Positions 1 to 8,913 are shown, numbered from the stretch's first letter. The stretch: DNA of 64,000 bases from Lachnospiraceae bacterium (GCA_021770345.1 JAETRD010000004.1:1-64000), one strand, 5' to 3'. Notes: generated from the letters alone by a model not told the origin. A program made the numbers and translations.

Positions 1-302
1 GATACGTCCATCTCCGCCTGATAGTAGCGGCTCCGTTTCGGCAGATTTCCCTCGTTTTCGTTCTGCGCCTCCACGTCATAGGCGACCTGCAGTTTGTCGC
101 TCGCGTACACGTCGAAACGGACGCTCCGAAAGTCGGAGCTGACCAGCACACTGTGTTCCGCGTGCACGTTCACCTCCGGCACTTTGCAGCCAAGTATAAT
201 TTCCAGCACCAGCCGGCAGATTTCCGGTTGTTCTAACGCTGCGGCGAACAAAAACGAATTGCATAAGTCCAGTTCCTGAAATACATTCTTTTGTTTTGAC
301 AT
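1..302 (-). CDS. Rpn family recombination-promoting nuclease/putative transposase (5' part only)
   Basis: The gene runs off the left edge, so only its first 100 codons are visible. The protein begins MSKQKNVFQELDLCNSFLFA and contains FDVYASDKLQVAYDVEAQ, the D...E-x-Q core of the PD-(D/E)XK nuclease fold found in Rpn/PDDEXK_2 proteins, followed by RSRYYQ as is usual in that family. These proteins cut DNA and are linked to RecA-independent recombination or phage defence. The ATG at 302 has a GGAGG site 8 nt upstream. No transposon ends are visible. Family is fairly certain; function in this host is inference. Confidence 0.75.
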   Translation of the reverse strand, partial: MSKQKNVFQELDLCNSFLFAAALEQPEICRLVLEIILGCKVPEVNVHAEHSVLVSSDFRSVRFDVYASDKLQVAYDVEAQNENEGNLPKRSRYYQAEMDV

Positions 303-352
303 ATATGGTTCCTCCAATGGATTCACACAGATATGTCCCTGCCTGTAAGTTT

Positions 353-381
353 ATGCTACCACAAATGTGGAGCTTTTTCAA
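353..381 (-). promoter_or_regulatory. Promoter of the Rpn gene
   Basis: Read on the minus strand: TTGAAA (376-381), a 17-nt spacer, then TAGCAT (353-358) preceded by TGG, an extended -10. The same TGG-TAGCAT-AAA core occurs in the thl promoter at 6074-6102. Confidence 0.55.
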
Positions 382-411
382 GGATCCCCCGGTACGCAAA
401 TCCCGTTATAC

Positions 412-458
412 AAAAAAGCAGCACCGGCGAGGTTATCCCCCACCGGTACTGCTTTTTT
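412..458 (-). terminator. Bidirectional terminator after etfA
   Basis: AAAAAAGCAG-C-ACCGG (412-427) pairs with CCGGT-A-CTGCTTTTTT (443-458), a 15-bp stem with one mismatch. It follows the etfA stop by about 30 nt and ends the butyrate operon. Confidence 0.85.
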
Positions 459-490
459 ATAATGATTTATTTTATCTGCCGAACAAAGAT

Positions 491-1531
491 TTATTTGCCC
501 ATCTCAGACTTTAACGCTGCGGTCAGCGCCGGAACGATCTTGTTCAGGTCTCCGACTAAGCCGTAATCTGCCACGTCGAAAATCGGTGCGTCCTCGTCCT
601 TGTTGATCGCAACAATGAGATCGGAATCCTCCATGCCTGCCACATGCTGGATTGCTCCGGAGATACCAATTGCAAAGTAAATCTGCGGACGCACGGTCTT
701 ACCGGTCTGTCCTACCTGCAGATCCTGCGGCTGCCAGCCGTTCTCCACTACCGCGCGGGAGCAGCTCACGGTACCGCCGAGTACCTCTGCGAGTTCGTCA
801 AGCAGTTTGAAGTTCTCTTTGGAACCGACGCCACGGCCACCGGATACGAGAACCTTTGCCTCCATGATGTTTGCGGTGTTCTTCACTGCCTTTACGACAT
901 TTAAAATCTCGACATATCTGCTGTCCGGTGTAAATCCTGGATTGAACTCCTCGATATTGGCCTTTGCGCCCTCAATCGGAGCGATTTTCTGCATCACGCC
1001 CGGGCGGACCGTCGCCATCTGCGGGCGGTTATACGGACATGCGATCGTTGCGATTGTGTTTCCGCCGAACGCAGGACGTGTCATCAAAAGCTGATTATGT
1101 AACTGCTCCTGATCCGGAGCCGCATTGAGCGGGAAATCTCCGATCTCAAGTACCGTACAGTCCGCAGTCAGACCGGTTTTCACACGCGCGGAAACGGTCG
1201 GTCCGAGGTCACGCCCGATTGCGGTAGCGCCAACCAGCATGATTTCCGGTTTATATTTGTTAATCACGGATGCCAGCGCATGTGCATACGGCTCTGTCCG
1301 GTATTCTTTTAACTCCGGATCATCCACAACGATCACCTTGTCTGCACCGTACACCGCCAACTGGTCTGCAAGATCCTTTACGCCGGAACCGATTAATACT
1401 GCTGTCACATCTGTATTTAAGTCTTTTGCAAGGTCTTTTCCTTTTCCGAGCAGCTCGAATGCAACGCCGTCTAACACGTTGTCAACCTGCTGTGCAAAGA
1501 CATATACTCCCTTAAATTCTTCTAAACCCAT
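491..1531 (-). CDS. etfA: Electron transfer flavoprotein, alpha subunit
   Basis: 346 residues, normal length for EtfA. The C-terminal FAD domain shows [12 protein letters not shown], then VGQTGKTV and IGISGAIQH, the flavin-binding motifs of the family. EtfA pairs with EtfB and, next to butyryl-CoA dehydrogenase, forms the Bcd-Etf complex that in clostridia couples crotonyl-CoA reduction to ferredoxin reduction (electron bifurcation). It is the last gene of thl-hbd-bcd-etfB-etfA and is followed by a strong terminator. The ATG at 1531 ([15 protein letters not shown]) aligns with clostridial EtfA starts; an in-frame GTG at 1543 is the alternative. Bifurcation is inferred from family and context. 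Confidence 0.95.
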   Translation of the reverse strand: MGLEEFKGVYVFAQQVDNVLDGVAFELLGKGKDLAKDLNTDVTAVLIGSGVKDLADQLAVYGADKVIVVDDPELKEYRTEPYAHALASVINKYKPEIMLVGATAIGRDLGPTVSARVKTGLTADCTVLEIGDFPLNAAPDQEQLHNQLLMTRPAFGGNTIATIACPYNRPQMATVRPGVMQKIAPIEGAKANIEEFNPGFTPDSRYVEILNVVKAVKNTANIMEAKVLVSGGRGVGSKENFKLLDELAEVLGGTVSCSRAVVENGWQPQDLQVGQTGKTVRPQIYFAIGISGAIQHVAGMEDSDLIVAINKDEDAPIFDVADYGLVGDLNKIVPALTAALKSEMGK

Positions 1532-1556
1532 TTTATTCACCACTTTTCCTTTTTTA

Positions 1557-2339
1557 TTAGATAATGTGTTTCTCTTTGAATTTACCGATTAAGTAAGCAA
1601 CGGATTCGTCTGTGTCAAGGTTTACTTTCTCCCCTGCACCTTTGCGCACCTTATCGGATGCCTTTGCAATTTTGGTCGGAGAGCCTTTCAGACCAAGATC
1701 GGAATCATCCACATCCTTTAAGTCTGCTCTTCCCCACACGGTCACTTCACTGTCATACGCCTCGAAGATCCCGCCGGGTGTCATGTAACGCGGCTCGTTC
1801 AGCTCGGAGAGAGCCGTGATGAGGCACGGCATCTTTGCCTTTAACTCGTGATATCTGTCCTCATACTGGCGCTGTACAATCACGGAATCGCCCTCAATCT
1901 TAATATCCTGCGCATAGGAAATCACCGGCAGTCCGAGATGCTCGGCAATCTGCGGTCCCACCTGTGCGGTATCACCGTCAATCGCCTGACGTCCGGTGAT
2001 GATCAGATCATACTCCAGATTGCGGATTGCCCCTGCAATCGTGGTGGAGGTAGCCCAGGTATCGGCTCCGCCCAGCACTCTGTCTGTCACAAGGATTCCC
2101 TTGTCGGCGCCCATCGCCATCGCCTCGCGAAGTACCTCGTCCGCCTTCGGAAGTCCCATGGTAATCACGGTAACCTCCGCGCCGTACTGCTCTTTTAATC
2201 TGAGTGCTGCCTCAAGGCCTGCCTTGTCATCCGGGTTCATGATGGTAAGCATCGCAGCTCTGTCTAATGTACCGTCCGGGTTAAACTTCACACCGCCCTT
2301 GGTATCGGGTACCTGTTTAATACATACAACTATCTTCAC
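1557..2339 (-). CDS. etfB: Electron transfer flavoprotein, beta subunit
   Basis: 260 residues beginning KIVVCIKQVPDTKG, the standard EtfB start. ITGRQAIDGDTAQVGPQIAE and the ADEVLREAMAMGAD region are the usual nucleotide-binding parts of clostridial EtfB. In Bcd-linked Etf this subunit carries the FAD that takes electrons from NADH. GTG appears to be the start codon, with AAGGAG about 10 nt upstream. It sits 25 nt upstream of etfA and 43 nt downstream of bcd, so the three are probably co-translated. Confidence 0.95.
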   Translation of the reverse strand: MKIVVCIKQVPDTKGGVKFNPDGTLDRAAMLTIMNPDDKAGLEAALRLKEQYGAEVTVITMGLPKADEVLREAMAMGADKGILVTDRVLGGADTWATSTTIAGAIRNLEYDLIITGRQAIDGDTAQVGPQIAEHLGLPVISYAQDIKIEGDSVIVQRQYEDRYHELKAKMPCLITALSELNEPRYMTPGGIFEAYDSEVTVWGRADLKDVDDSDLGLKGSPTKIAKASDKVRKGAGEKVNLDTDESVAYLIGKFKEKHII

Positions 2340-2382
2340 GGTATATTCACTCCTTATTTTTTATAATTTTTGCGGATTTCTG

Positions 2383-3537
2383 TCATTTCAACAATGCGCC
2401 GGAGATAACCATACGCTGAACCTCGCTGGTTCCTTCGTAGATCTCCGTAATTTTCGCATCGCGCATCATACGCTCTACGTCGTACTCTCTGATATATCCG
2501 TAACCGCCGAACAGCTGAACAACCCCTGTCGTAACAGCCATCGCCGTCTCTGCCGCAAATAATTTTGCCTTTGCAGCCTCAACGGAATATACCTTCTGAG
2601 TTGCCTTTGCCATCGCCGCTTTATATACAAGAAGCTGTGCAGCCTCAATTCTCGCCGCCATATCCGCCAGCTTGAACTGTGTATTCTGCTGCTGCGCAAT
2701 CGAACGTCCGAACTGTTTTCTCTCTTTGGTGTATGCAACCGCGCGGTCAAGTGCGCCCTCTGCAATTCCGAGAGCCTGTGCAGCGATACCGATACGTCCG
2801 CCGTCTAATGTATGCATTGCAATCGGGAATCCTTTTCCTTCGGTTCCGAGCAGGTTCTCCTTCGGGATTCTGCAATCCTCGAAAATCAGCTCGTAGGTAG
2901 ACGAACCGCGGATACCCATCTTTTTCTCTTTGGTTCCGAACGAGAAGCCCGGAGCTCCCTTATCCACGATAAATGCGGAGAAGTTCTTTTTCTTTCTGCC
3001 TCTCTTGTCCTCGGTCACGCTTGTGATCGCAATCACGATGTAAACGTCCGCCACTTTACCGTTTGTGATAAAGCACTTGGAGCCGTTTAATACCCACTCG
3101 TCGCCGTCTAACACAGCCTTTGTCACCGCGCCCTGCGCGTCGGTACCTGCACCCGGCTCGGTCAGTGCAAATGCGCCGAGCTTCTCGCCCGTTGCAAGCG
3201 CTTTCACATATTTCTGTTTCTGCTCCTCTGTTCCGTAAGTCATAATCGGGTCGATACACAGAGAGGTGTGAGCCGATACCACAACACCTGTCGTCGCGCA
3301 GACCTTGGAGAGCTCCTCCACGCACATCACATAGGTAAGCGGGTCGCAGCCCTGTCCGCCGTACTCCTTCGGCACCGGAATTCCCATGAAGCCCAGCTTC
3401 TGCATTTTTTTCACGGTCTCCATCGGGAACTCTTCTGTCTCATCCACTTCCTGAGCCAGAGGTTTTACTTCGTTCTCGGCAAATTCTCTGAACAGAGAAC
3501 GCGCCATTTCATGTTTTTTATCTAAAGCAAAATCCAT
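2383..3537 (-). CDS. bcd: Butyryl-CoA dehydrogenase (short-chain acyl-CoA dehydrogenase)
   Basis: 384 residues, typical for short-chain acyl-CoA dehydrogenases. It reduces crotonyl-CoA to butyryl-CoA. Signature regions are FALTEPGAGTDAQG (FAD/substrate site), CFITNG, and the C-terminal YEGTSEVQRMVI, whose Glu after IY is the catalytic base in this family. QLFGGYGYIREYDVERMMRD precedes it. Location directly before etfB-etfA supports the butyrate role rather than fatty-acid breakdown. A GGAGG ribosome site lies 11 nt before the ATG. Confidence 0.95.
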   Translation of the reverse strand: MDFALDKKHEMARSLFREFAENEVKPLAQEVDETEEFPMETVKKMQKLGFMGIPVPKEYGGQGCDPLTYVMCVEELSKVCATTGVVVSAHTSLCIDPIMTYGTEEQKQKYVKALATGEKLGAFALTEPGAGTDAQGAVTKAVLDGDEWVLNGSKCFITNGKVADVYIVIAITSVTEDKRGRKKKNFSAFIVDKGAPGFSFGTKEKKMGIRGSSTYELIFEDCRIPKENLLGTEGKGFPIAMHTLDGGRIGIAAQALGIAEGALDRAVAYTKERKQFGRSIAQQQNTQFKLADMAARIEAAQLLVYKAAMAKATQKVYSVEAAKAKLFAAETAMAVTTGVVQLFGGYGYIREYDVERMMRDAKITEIYEGTSEVQRMVISGALLK

Positions 3538-3604
3538 GATCTAAAATTCCTCCATTTTATGATTTTATAAAAGTACGCATCTGCCGGCTTTCGGCCGGAT
3601 AATC

Positions 3605-4477
3605 CTACTGTGCGTCAACCGGTGTCTTGGTGCGGTCTGCATTGTATACATAAAAGCCTCTGCCGCTCTTTGCGCCGAGGTTGCCGCCGCGAACCATCTT
3701 GCGGATCAGCGGGCAGGCACGATATTTGCTGTCTCCGGTCTCATTGTAGAGCACATCCATGATTGCAAGGCAGATATCCAGACCGATAAAGTCGCCTAAC
3801 TCGAGCGGTCCCATCGGATGATTTGCACCGAGTTTCATAGCGGTATCGATGCCTGCAATATCGGAAACACCTTCCATCTTAATGAAAGCGGCCTCGTTGA
3901 TCATCGGGATCAGGATACGGTTTACAACAAAGCCCGCAGCCTCGTTTACCTGTACCGGTGTCTTTCCAATCTCCTCGGAAATCTTCTTGATCGCATCCAC
4001 GGTCTCGGCCGGGGTGTTTACACCTGCGATCACCTCGATGAGCTTCATGCGGTCTGCCGGGTTGAAGAAATGCATACCGATCATCGGGCGGGTAAGTCCG
4101 TTTCCAATCTCGGTGATGGAAAGGCTTGAGGTATTGGATGCGAAGATGCACTCCGGCTTTGCAATCTTGTCTAACTCTGCAAACGTCGTCTTCTTTACTT
4201 CCATATTCTCGAATGCAGCCTCCACGATCAGATCGCAGTCCGCGCAGAGATTCTCCTTTAAGCCCGGTGTGATCTTCGCAAGGATCGCGTCTACCGCTTC
4301 CTGCGTCATTTTTCCTTTTTCAACGAGTCTGGCATATCCTTTTTCGATTTTTGCTTTGCCGTTGTCTGCCCACTCCTGCTTGATGTCGCAGAGTGCAACC
4401 TCGTATCCGTCAACCTGGGCAAATGCCTTTGCAATTCCCTGTCCCATGGTTCCTGCTCCAATTACTCCAACTTTCAT
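3605..4477 (-). CDS. hbd: 3-hydroxybutyryl-CoA dehydrogenase
   Basis: 290 residues. It converts acetoacetyl-CoA to 3-hydroxybutyryl-CoA with NAD(P)H. The N-terminus MKVGVIGAGTMGQGIAKAF is the Rossmann dinucleotide site; ASNTSSLSI and HFFNPADRMKLIEVI contain the catalytic Ser/His region, and EAAGFVVNRIL starts the C-terminal domain. The start at 4477 was chosen because AGGAGGG lies 7 nt upstream; an in-frame ATG 18 codons earlier lacks a ribosome site. It lies between thl and bcd in the place where crotonase often occurs too. Confidence 0.96.
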   Translation of the reverse strand: MKVGVIGAGTMGQGIAKAFAQVDGYEVALCDIKQEWADNGKAKIEKGYARLVEKGKMTQEAVDAILAKITPGLKENLCADCDLIVEAAFENMEVKKTTFAELDKIAKPECIFASNTSSLSITEIGNGLTRPMIGMHFFNPADRMKLIEVIAGVNTPAETVDAIKKISEEIGKTPVQVNEAAGFVVNRILIPMINEAAFIKMEGVSDIAGIDTAMKLGANHPMGPLELGDFIGLDICLAIMDVLYNETGDSKYRACPLIRKMVRGGNLGAKSGRGFYVYNADRTKTPVDAQ

Positions 4478-4573
4478 GTTGAACCCTCCTGTAAATTTAT
4501 ATTTTATATAACTACATTCTTCTAATGACATTCCGGAACTTCTCCGTCACTGCCTCAAACACAATTTCAGGCA

Positions 4574-4656
4574 AAGAACGCCGCTTTTGCGTTCTTCTAA
4601 TGCAAAGTTAGAAGTACTTAGGCACCGCCCCTCCGGTGCGGCGTCTCAGTACTTCT
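4574..4656 (-). repeat. Two hairpins in the thl-hbd gap
   Basis: The 194-nt gap between hbd and thl holds two inverted repeats: AAGAACGC (4574-4581) with GCGTTCTT (4589-4596), and a compound one at 4610-4656 with outer arms AGAAGTACT/AGTACTTCT and inner arms GCACCG/CGGTGC. Neither has a T-run on the minus strand, so they look more like RNA-processing or stability elements than terminators. Confidence 0.6.
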
Positions 4657-4671
4657 CTTTGCTATTCTTTG

Positions 4672-5856
4672 CTATTCTCTCTCAACAATCGTAGAGCATC
4701 CCATTCCGCCGCCGATACACAGCGTAGCAAGTCCTCTCTTCGCGTCTCTCTTCTGCATCTCATGTAACAGCGTCACAAGGATACGGCATCCGGAAGCGCC
4801 TACCGGGTGTCCGAGCGCGATTGCACCGCCGTTGACATTTACCTTGGACATATCGAACTTTAAGTCTCTCGCCACTGCGATAGACTGTGCTGCAAACGCC
4901 TCGTTTGCCTCGATCAGATCCATATCATCAATTGTAAGTCCGGTTCTCTCCAACACCTTTCTGGTGGATGCCACAGGTCCTACGCCCATGATCTCCGGCT
5001 CAACTCCGCCGAGTGCGCCTGCAACCCAGGTAGCCATCGGTGTCACACCGAGCTCTTTCGCTTTCTCCTCGCTCATCACAACGATTGCCGCAGCACCGTC
5101 GTTGATGCCGGAAGCGTTTCCTGCAGTAATAAAACCGCCCTCTTTGCCGGAGCAGCATTTTAATTTTGCAAGTGCCTCCATCGTCGTACCCGCACGCGGA
5201 CCCTCGTCCGTCACGAAGTCAACCATCTCTTTTTTCACTTTCACCGGAACCGGTACGATCTCATCTTTGAATTTGCCCTCAGCCATTGCCTTCTCGCATT
5301 TCTGCTGGCTGTTTACGGAGAACTCGTCGAGCTCTTCGCGGGTGATTCCGTATTTATCACATACGTTCTCTGCAGTGATCATCATATGATAGTGGTTAAA
5401 CGCATCCGTAAGTGCATCGTTTACCATGGTGTCAATGATGGTCGCATTGTTCATACGATATCCAAAACGAGCTTTTGTCATAGCATACGGAGCCATTGAC
5501 ATATTCTCCATACCACCGGCAACCACAATGTCTGCCTGGCCTGCGAGAATCATAGTAGCCGCTTCATTGACACACTTTAACCCGGAACCGCACACTACAT
5601 TCAAAGTAACCGCCGGAACTTCAATCGGCAGTCCTGCCTTGATGGAGGACTGACGTGCAACGTTCTGACCCTGAGCGGCCTGGATTACACAGCCCATCAG
5701 CACCTCGTCAACCTGCTCCGGTTTTACTCCGGCTCTGTTTAACGCCTCCTTGATCACGATTGCGCCCAGATCTGCCACCGGTGTGCTGCTGAGTGCTCCA
5801 CCCATCTTACCGATCGCTGTACGGCATGCGCCTGCTAAAACTACTTTCTTTGCCAT
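4672..5856 (-). CDS. thlA: Acetyl-CoA C-acetyltransferase (thiolase)
   Basis: 394 residues, standard biosynthetic thiolase length. It condenses two acetyl-CoA to acetoacetyl-CoA, the first step to butyrate. The nucleophilic Cys lies in [12 protein letters not shown], the catalytic His in [14 protein letters not shown], and the second Cys in LCIGGGMG near the C-terminus. The start at 5856 ([17 protein letters not shown]) has AAGGAG 6 nt upstream; an in-frame ATG 8 codons earlier overlaps that ribosome site. It is the first gene of the butyrate operon, with a Rex-like operator in its leader. Confidence 0.96.
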   Translation of the reverse strand: MAKKVVLAGACRTAIGKMGGALSSTPVADLGAIVIKEALNRAGVKPEQVDEVLMGCVIQAAQGQNVARQSSIKAGLPIEVPAVTLNVVCGSGLKCVNEAATMILAGQADIVVAGGMENMSMAPYAMTKARFGYRMNNATIIDTMVNDALTDAFNHYHMMITAENVCDKYGITREELDEFSVNSQQKCEKAMAEGKFKDEIVPVPVKVKKEMVDFVTDEGPRAGTTMEALAKLKCCSGKEGGFITAGNASGINDGAAAIVVMSEEKAKELGVTPMATWVAGALGGVEPEIMGVGPVASTRKVLERTGLTIDDMDLIEANEAFAAQSIAVARDLKFDMSKVNVNGGAIALGHPVGASGCRILVTLLHEMQKRDAKRGLATLCIGGGMGCSTIVERE

Positions 5857-5938
5857 TTTGAATTCTCCTTTCAGTCTCACGGCACAAAACTCTGCTGTAC
5901 GCAGAGAATTTGTCTCCTTTTAAATTCGCCGAAAATCG

Positions 5939-5956
5939 CCGTTAATTTTTTAACAA
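5939..5956 (-). promoter_or_regulatory. Putative Rex operator in the thl leader
   Basis: On the minus strand TTGTTAA-AAAA-TTAACGG matches the Rex consensus TTGTTAAnnnnTTAACAA at 12 of 14 defined positions. Rex is the NAD+/NADH-sensing repressor known to control butyrate genes in clostridia. The site lies 83 nt upstream of the thl start codon and downstream of the proposed promoter, a position that fits repression. Confidence 0.6.
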
Positions 5957-6073
5957 TCTTTTCACAAAAAAAATAAACGCGCACTTAAGCCTTAATCCCT
6001 GCTGCAGCAGCGCTCTTTTTCCTGCGAATATCCGTCTTAACCAGCGTTTTCCAAGCCTCCCGACTACTGTTTT

Positions 6074-6102
6074 ATGCTACCATACTTCACCTTTAATTGC
6101 AA
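6074..6102 (-). promoter_or_regulatory. Candidate promoter of the butyrate operon
   Basis: TTGCAA (6097-6102), 17-nt spacer, TGG-TAGCAT (-10 at 6074-6079) on the minus strand. This gives a leader of about 210 nt before thl that contains the Rex-like site. The rest of 5857-6220 is AT-rich with no convincing ORF. Confidence 0.4.
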
Positions 6103-6224
6103 CAAGTTTCTTGCTTTTTCAGACTTCAAAACTTTTATTTACAGTCTTCTTCTTTTCGTTCTTCCTTCTTTTTCTCAATTTCACGTTAAAAATTTATCAT
6201 TCTAAAAACCGTTTTATCATAAAA

Positions 6225-6265
6225 AAGAAGCGTTTTTTGGTTATATTTCACAAAAAACGCTTCTT
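6225..6265 (-). terminator. Terminator of the SleB-like hydrolase gene
   Basis: A perfect 15-bp stem, AAGAAGCGTTTTTTG (6225-6239) with its complement (6251-6265), followed on the minus strand by TTTT. It starts 5 nt after the stop codon. Confidence 0.85.
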
Positions 6266-6270
6266 TGCCG

Positions 6271-7422
6271 TCAGTAGAATACATGATTGCCGATCACGGT
6301 TCCCTGAATGATTCCGTTGTTCACGCGAAAGTAGAGGCAGTTCACCGTAATCTTTCCGTTTAGCACCTCCTGCGCCGCCTGCAGACAGGCGGAATCCACC
6401 CCCGTTTGCATACAGTAGGCAAGGCGTCCGCTCGCGACCGGCGAAAACTGTCCCGGCTCATAAATAACCCCCGCAATCGTATTCGGGAAATAAGAGCTCT
6501 TCACCCGGTTCATCACCACGCTTCCCACCGCCAGTTTCCCCTCGTAGGATTCCCCGCCGGATTCGCACTGGATAATGGCCCCTAGCAGATAGGTATCGCT
6601 GGTTTCCGGCACATACACAACCCCCGAGGTATCCTCCTGCTCCTGCGCTTTGATTGCCGCGAGCCGTGCCGCGTCCTCTTTTGCCTTTTTGATCTCCAGT
6701 TCCTTTTCGTACTCGATCATCTTCGCGAGGCGTTCCGAGACCTCGTCCACACTGGCCTGCGCGTCCGAAAGATCGGCTTTCGCCTTCTCGAGGTCCCCCT
6801 GTGTCGCCGCGATCATGCTGTTCACCGAATTTTTCTTTTCCTGCATGTCCTGCTGCATGGAGACAAGTTCCTCTCTCTGTCCCTCAAGTTCCTTTTTTCT
6901 TTCCGCGATCTCCTCACGCAGCGCTTCAAACTTCTTTAACATGCTGCGGTCATAGGCGTTGATATCCGAGACATACTCGGTGCGGTTCAAAAAGTCCGTA
7001 AACGAGGCGGATTCCAAAAGCATCTGCCAGACATTCGTATCGGAGTTCTCGTACATAAACTGTATGCGCAGCTTCATATCTTCATACTGCTGATCGTACT
7101 GCTCGACGGCCGCCGTAAGTTCCTCCTCGGCCTTGTCAATCTCCGTTTCCTTCTCCGAAAGCTGCCGTTCGAGATCGTTTATCTGCCCCACAATATCCGA
7201 AAGCTGCCCGTTCAGCCTTCCAAGGCTTCCCTCAAGCTCCTCGCGACGGTCCGTGATCGTATCGACCTGTTCCTCCGCCTCTTCCTTTTCGTCCTGAAGC
7301 TCGTCTATTCGGTTTTTGGCATCGTTAATCTCATCCTGTGTCGTGGCGCTGACCGCACCGACCGGAATCATACAGGCCAAAAGCCAGACTGCCGCCATCC
7401 TCGTCCACGGAATTTTTCTCAT
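6271..7422 (-). CDS. Coiled-coil cell wall hydrolase, SleB/Hydrolase_2 type
   Basis: 383 residues. An N-terminal signal peptide (MRKIPWTRMAAVWLLACMIP...) is followed by a long coiled coil (about residues 25-265) and a C-terminal SleB-like domain (ESGGESYEGKLAVGSVVMNRV, FSPVASGRL), a peptidoglycan hydrolase fold. The coiled coil contains QYEDMKLRIQFMYEN, nearly identical to a stretch in the M23 hydrolase at 37609-38883, whose neighbours are FtsE/FtsX. By analogy with CwlO/PcsB/EnvC the coiled coil probably tethers and restrains the enzyme. Start 7422 was preferred for its GGGGGGA site. Substrate bond cleaved is not decidable here. Confidence 0.85.
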   Translation of the reverse strand: MRKIPWTRMAAVWLLACMIPVGAVSATTQDEINDAKNRIDELQDEKEEAEEQVDTITDRREELEGSLGRLNGQLSDIVGQINDLERQLSEKETEIDKAEEELTAAVEQYDQQYEDMKLRIQFMYENSDTNVWQMLLESASFTDFLNRTEYVSDINAYDRSMLKKFEALREEIAERKKELEGQREELVSMQQDMQEKKNSVNSMIAATQGDLEKAKADLSDAQASVDEVSERLAKMIEYEKELEIKKAKEDAARLAAIKAQEQEDTSGVVYVPETSDTYLLGAIIQCESGGESYEGKLAVGSVVMNRVKSSYFPNTIAGVIYEPGQFSPVASGRLAYCMQTGVDSACLQAAQEVLNGKITVNCLYFRVNNGIIQGTVIGNHVFY

Positions 7423-7465
7423 TTGAATCCCCCCGGAGTTCCTGTTTTTCATTCATAATAGCAGA

Positions 7466-7494
7466 TTGTTTTTCGCCTTTCAATATGATATTAT
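7466..7494 (+). promoter_or_regulatory. Promoter of the HD-GYP-like gene
   Basis: TTGTTT (7466-7471), 17-nt spacer, TATTAT (7489-7494), ahead of a GTAGGAGG ribosome site. Confidence 0.55.
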
Positions 7495-7537
7495 AAGGAT
7501 ATAATTGTTATAGGGGTTTCATGTAGGAGGATATTTT

Positions 7538-8833
7538 ATGTTATTTGTTAAGACTGCCGATTTAAAACCCGGCATGCGGCTCGCAAAGCCAATCTACAAT
7601 AAAATGGGAGTGCTGCTCTACGAGCGCGACACAAAGCTGACGGTACAGGGTATCAACAGCATTGAAAACTTCGGTTTGATCGGTATTTTTATTCTCGAAC
7701 CCGCCGAACCCCTGCCGCCTTTATCCAGAGAAGATCTGGAGTTCGAACAGTTTCAGACAATTTATATGTTTAAGCTGAAGGAAAACATGGATTACCTCGA
7801 AAAAGAGCAGGTTCCCGCGACACTGCCCTCTCTGGTAGCCGATATCTATTCACACTACGGCGTGATAGACCATAAGCTGAATTTCATCCAGACGCTGCGC
7901 AGTTCTGCGGATTTTACCTACAAGCATGCCATCAGCGTCGCGATTTTATGTGCGCTGATTTCAAATGAAATGCATATTGCGAGAGAGGAGCAGGCCGCTC
8001 TGATTACGGCCGCCCTGCTTTACGATTTCGGATACCTGTATGTGCCCCAGTCCGTCCTCGACAAAGGCGATGACCTTGCGGAGAGCGACAGGGAATTTAT
8101 CCAGATGAACTTAGAGCGCGGTTATGAGGCGCTCCGCCCCCGCTACGAGGAGTGCGATCTGCCGAAGCTTTCCCTTGAGATCATCCAGCAGATTATCTTC
8201 TCGAAGAGCAAGACGCTGAAAATCAAAAAACCGGCGGAGAACCTGCGCATTCTGACGGAGATCTTAAAGGTCTCGGATAAATTTGACCGGCTCACGGCGA
8301 TGAACATCAATCATCCGCCCGTTTCCGAGGTTGCGGCCACGACGTTTCTGATGCAGAACTGCCACACCTACAGTTTAAAGGTTGTCACCGCCTTAGCGCA
8401 GTGTATCCACATTCTGCCCACGGGCGCCTGTGTGGATTTATCCGACGGCGAAAAGGCTCTCGTTCTGATGGAAAACCCGGAGGACTTCCGCCATCCGATG
8501 ATTTTGAAGTTCTCCAACAATATGCTCTACGACTTAAGCGATCCGATAATCGGGGATTCCCTTCACGTCACAGACATCATGAAGACCATGGATAACCGCA
8601 TTGCCATCGACGAGGAGACGCTCAAGCACTTTGTCACGGACCGGTATATTCAGGAGACTGCCGACAAGTTCCGGCGCGCAAAGCTTGAGAGCGCACGCAT
8701 CCGTCAGCAGATGAAGGCACAGGAAGAGATGGAAACCCTGCTTGACTCCGCGTCAATCCTGCCGGATATTGTTCTTCCGGACGGAGAGGACTCTACACCT
8801 AAGCCGCCGCGCAAAAAAATGAAACTGGTATAA
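7538..8833 (+). CDS. Degenerate HD-GYP domain protein
   Basis: 431 residues. The N-terminal part (LKPGMRLAKPIYNKMGVLLY) is the domain usually found before HD-GYP cyclic-di-GMP phosphodiesterases. The HD-like core follows: His130 in YKHAISVA is kept, but the HD-x-GK motif reads LYDFGYL (Tyr162-Asp163), and the HHE and GYP motifs are missing. Metal binding and phosphodiesterase activity are therefore unlikely; a binding or scaffold role is more plausible. The C-terminus is charged (PPRKKMKLV). It is monocistronic, with its own promoter and terminator. Confidence 0.75.
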   Translation: MLFVKTADLKPGMRLAKPIYNKMGVLLYERDTKLTVQGINSIENFGLIGIFILEPAEPLPPLSREDLEFEQFQTIYMFKLKENMDYLEKEQVPATLPSLVADIYSHYGVIDHKLNFIQTLRSSADFTYKHAISVAILCALISNEMHIAREEQAALITAALLYDFGYLYVPQSVLDKGDDLAESDREFIQMNLERGYEALRPRYEECDLPKLSLEIIQQIIFSKSKTLKIKKPAENLRILTEILKVSDKFDRLTAMNINHPPVSEVAATTFLMQNCHTYSLKVVTALAQCIHILPTGACVDLSDGEKALVLMENPEDFRHPMILKFSNNMLYDLSDPIIGDSLHVTDIMKTMDNRIAIDEETLKHFVTDRYIQETADKFRRAKLESARIRQQMKAQEEMETLLDSASILPDIVLPDGEDSTPKPPRKKMKLV

Positions 8834-8847
8834 AACTCTTGTTTAAC

Positions 8848-8887
8848 ACAGCCGTGTCTGCAAACCGACCGCAGCACGGCTGTTTTT
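8848..8887 (+). terminator. Terminator after the HD-GYP-like gene
   Basis: ACAGCCGTG (8848-8856) pairs with CACGGCTGT (8875-8883), followed by TTTT. Confidence 0.85.
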
Positions 8888-8913
8888 ATGTGTTCTTAAT
8901 TTGAGATTAAGGC

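Noticed and set aside
76-399. 107-codon minus-strand ORF overlapping the left-edge gene
   Set aside because: It is out of frame with the Rpn-type gene, which has a ribosome site and family motifs.
6111-6311. 66-codon plus-strand ORF
   Set aside because: Phe/Lys-rich translation of an AT-rich gap and of the hydrolase terminator; no ribosome site.
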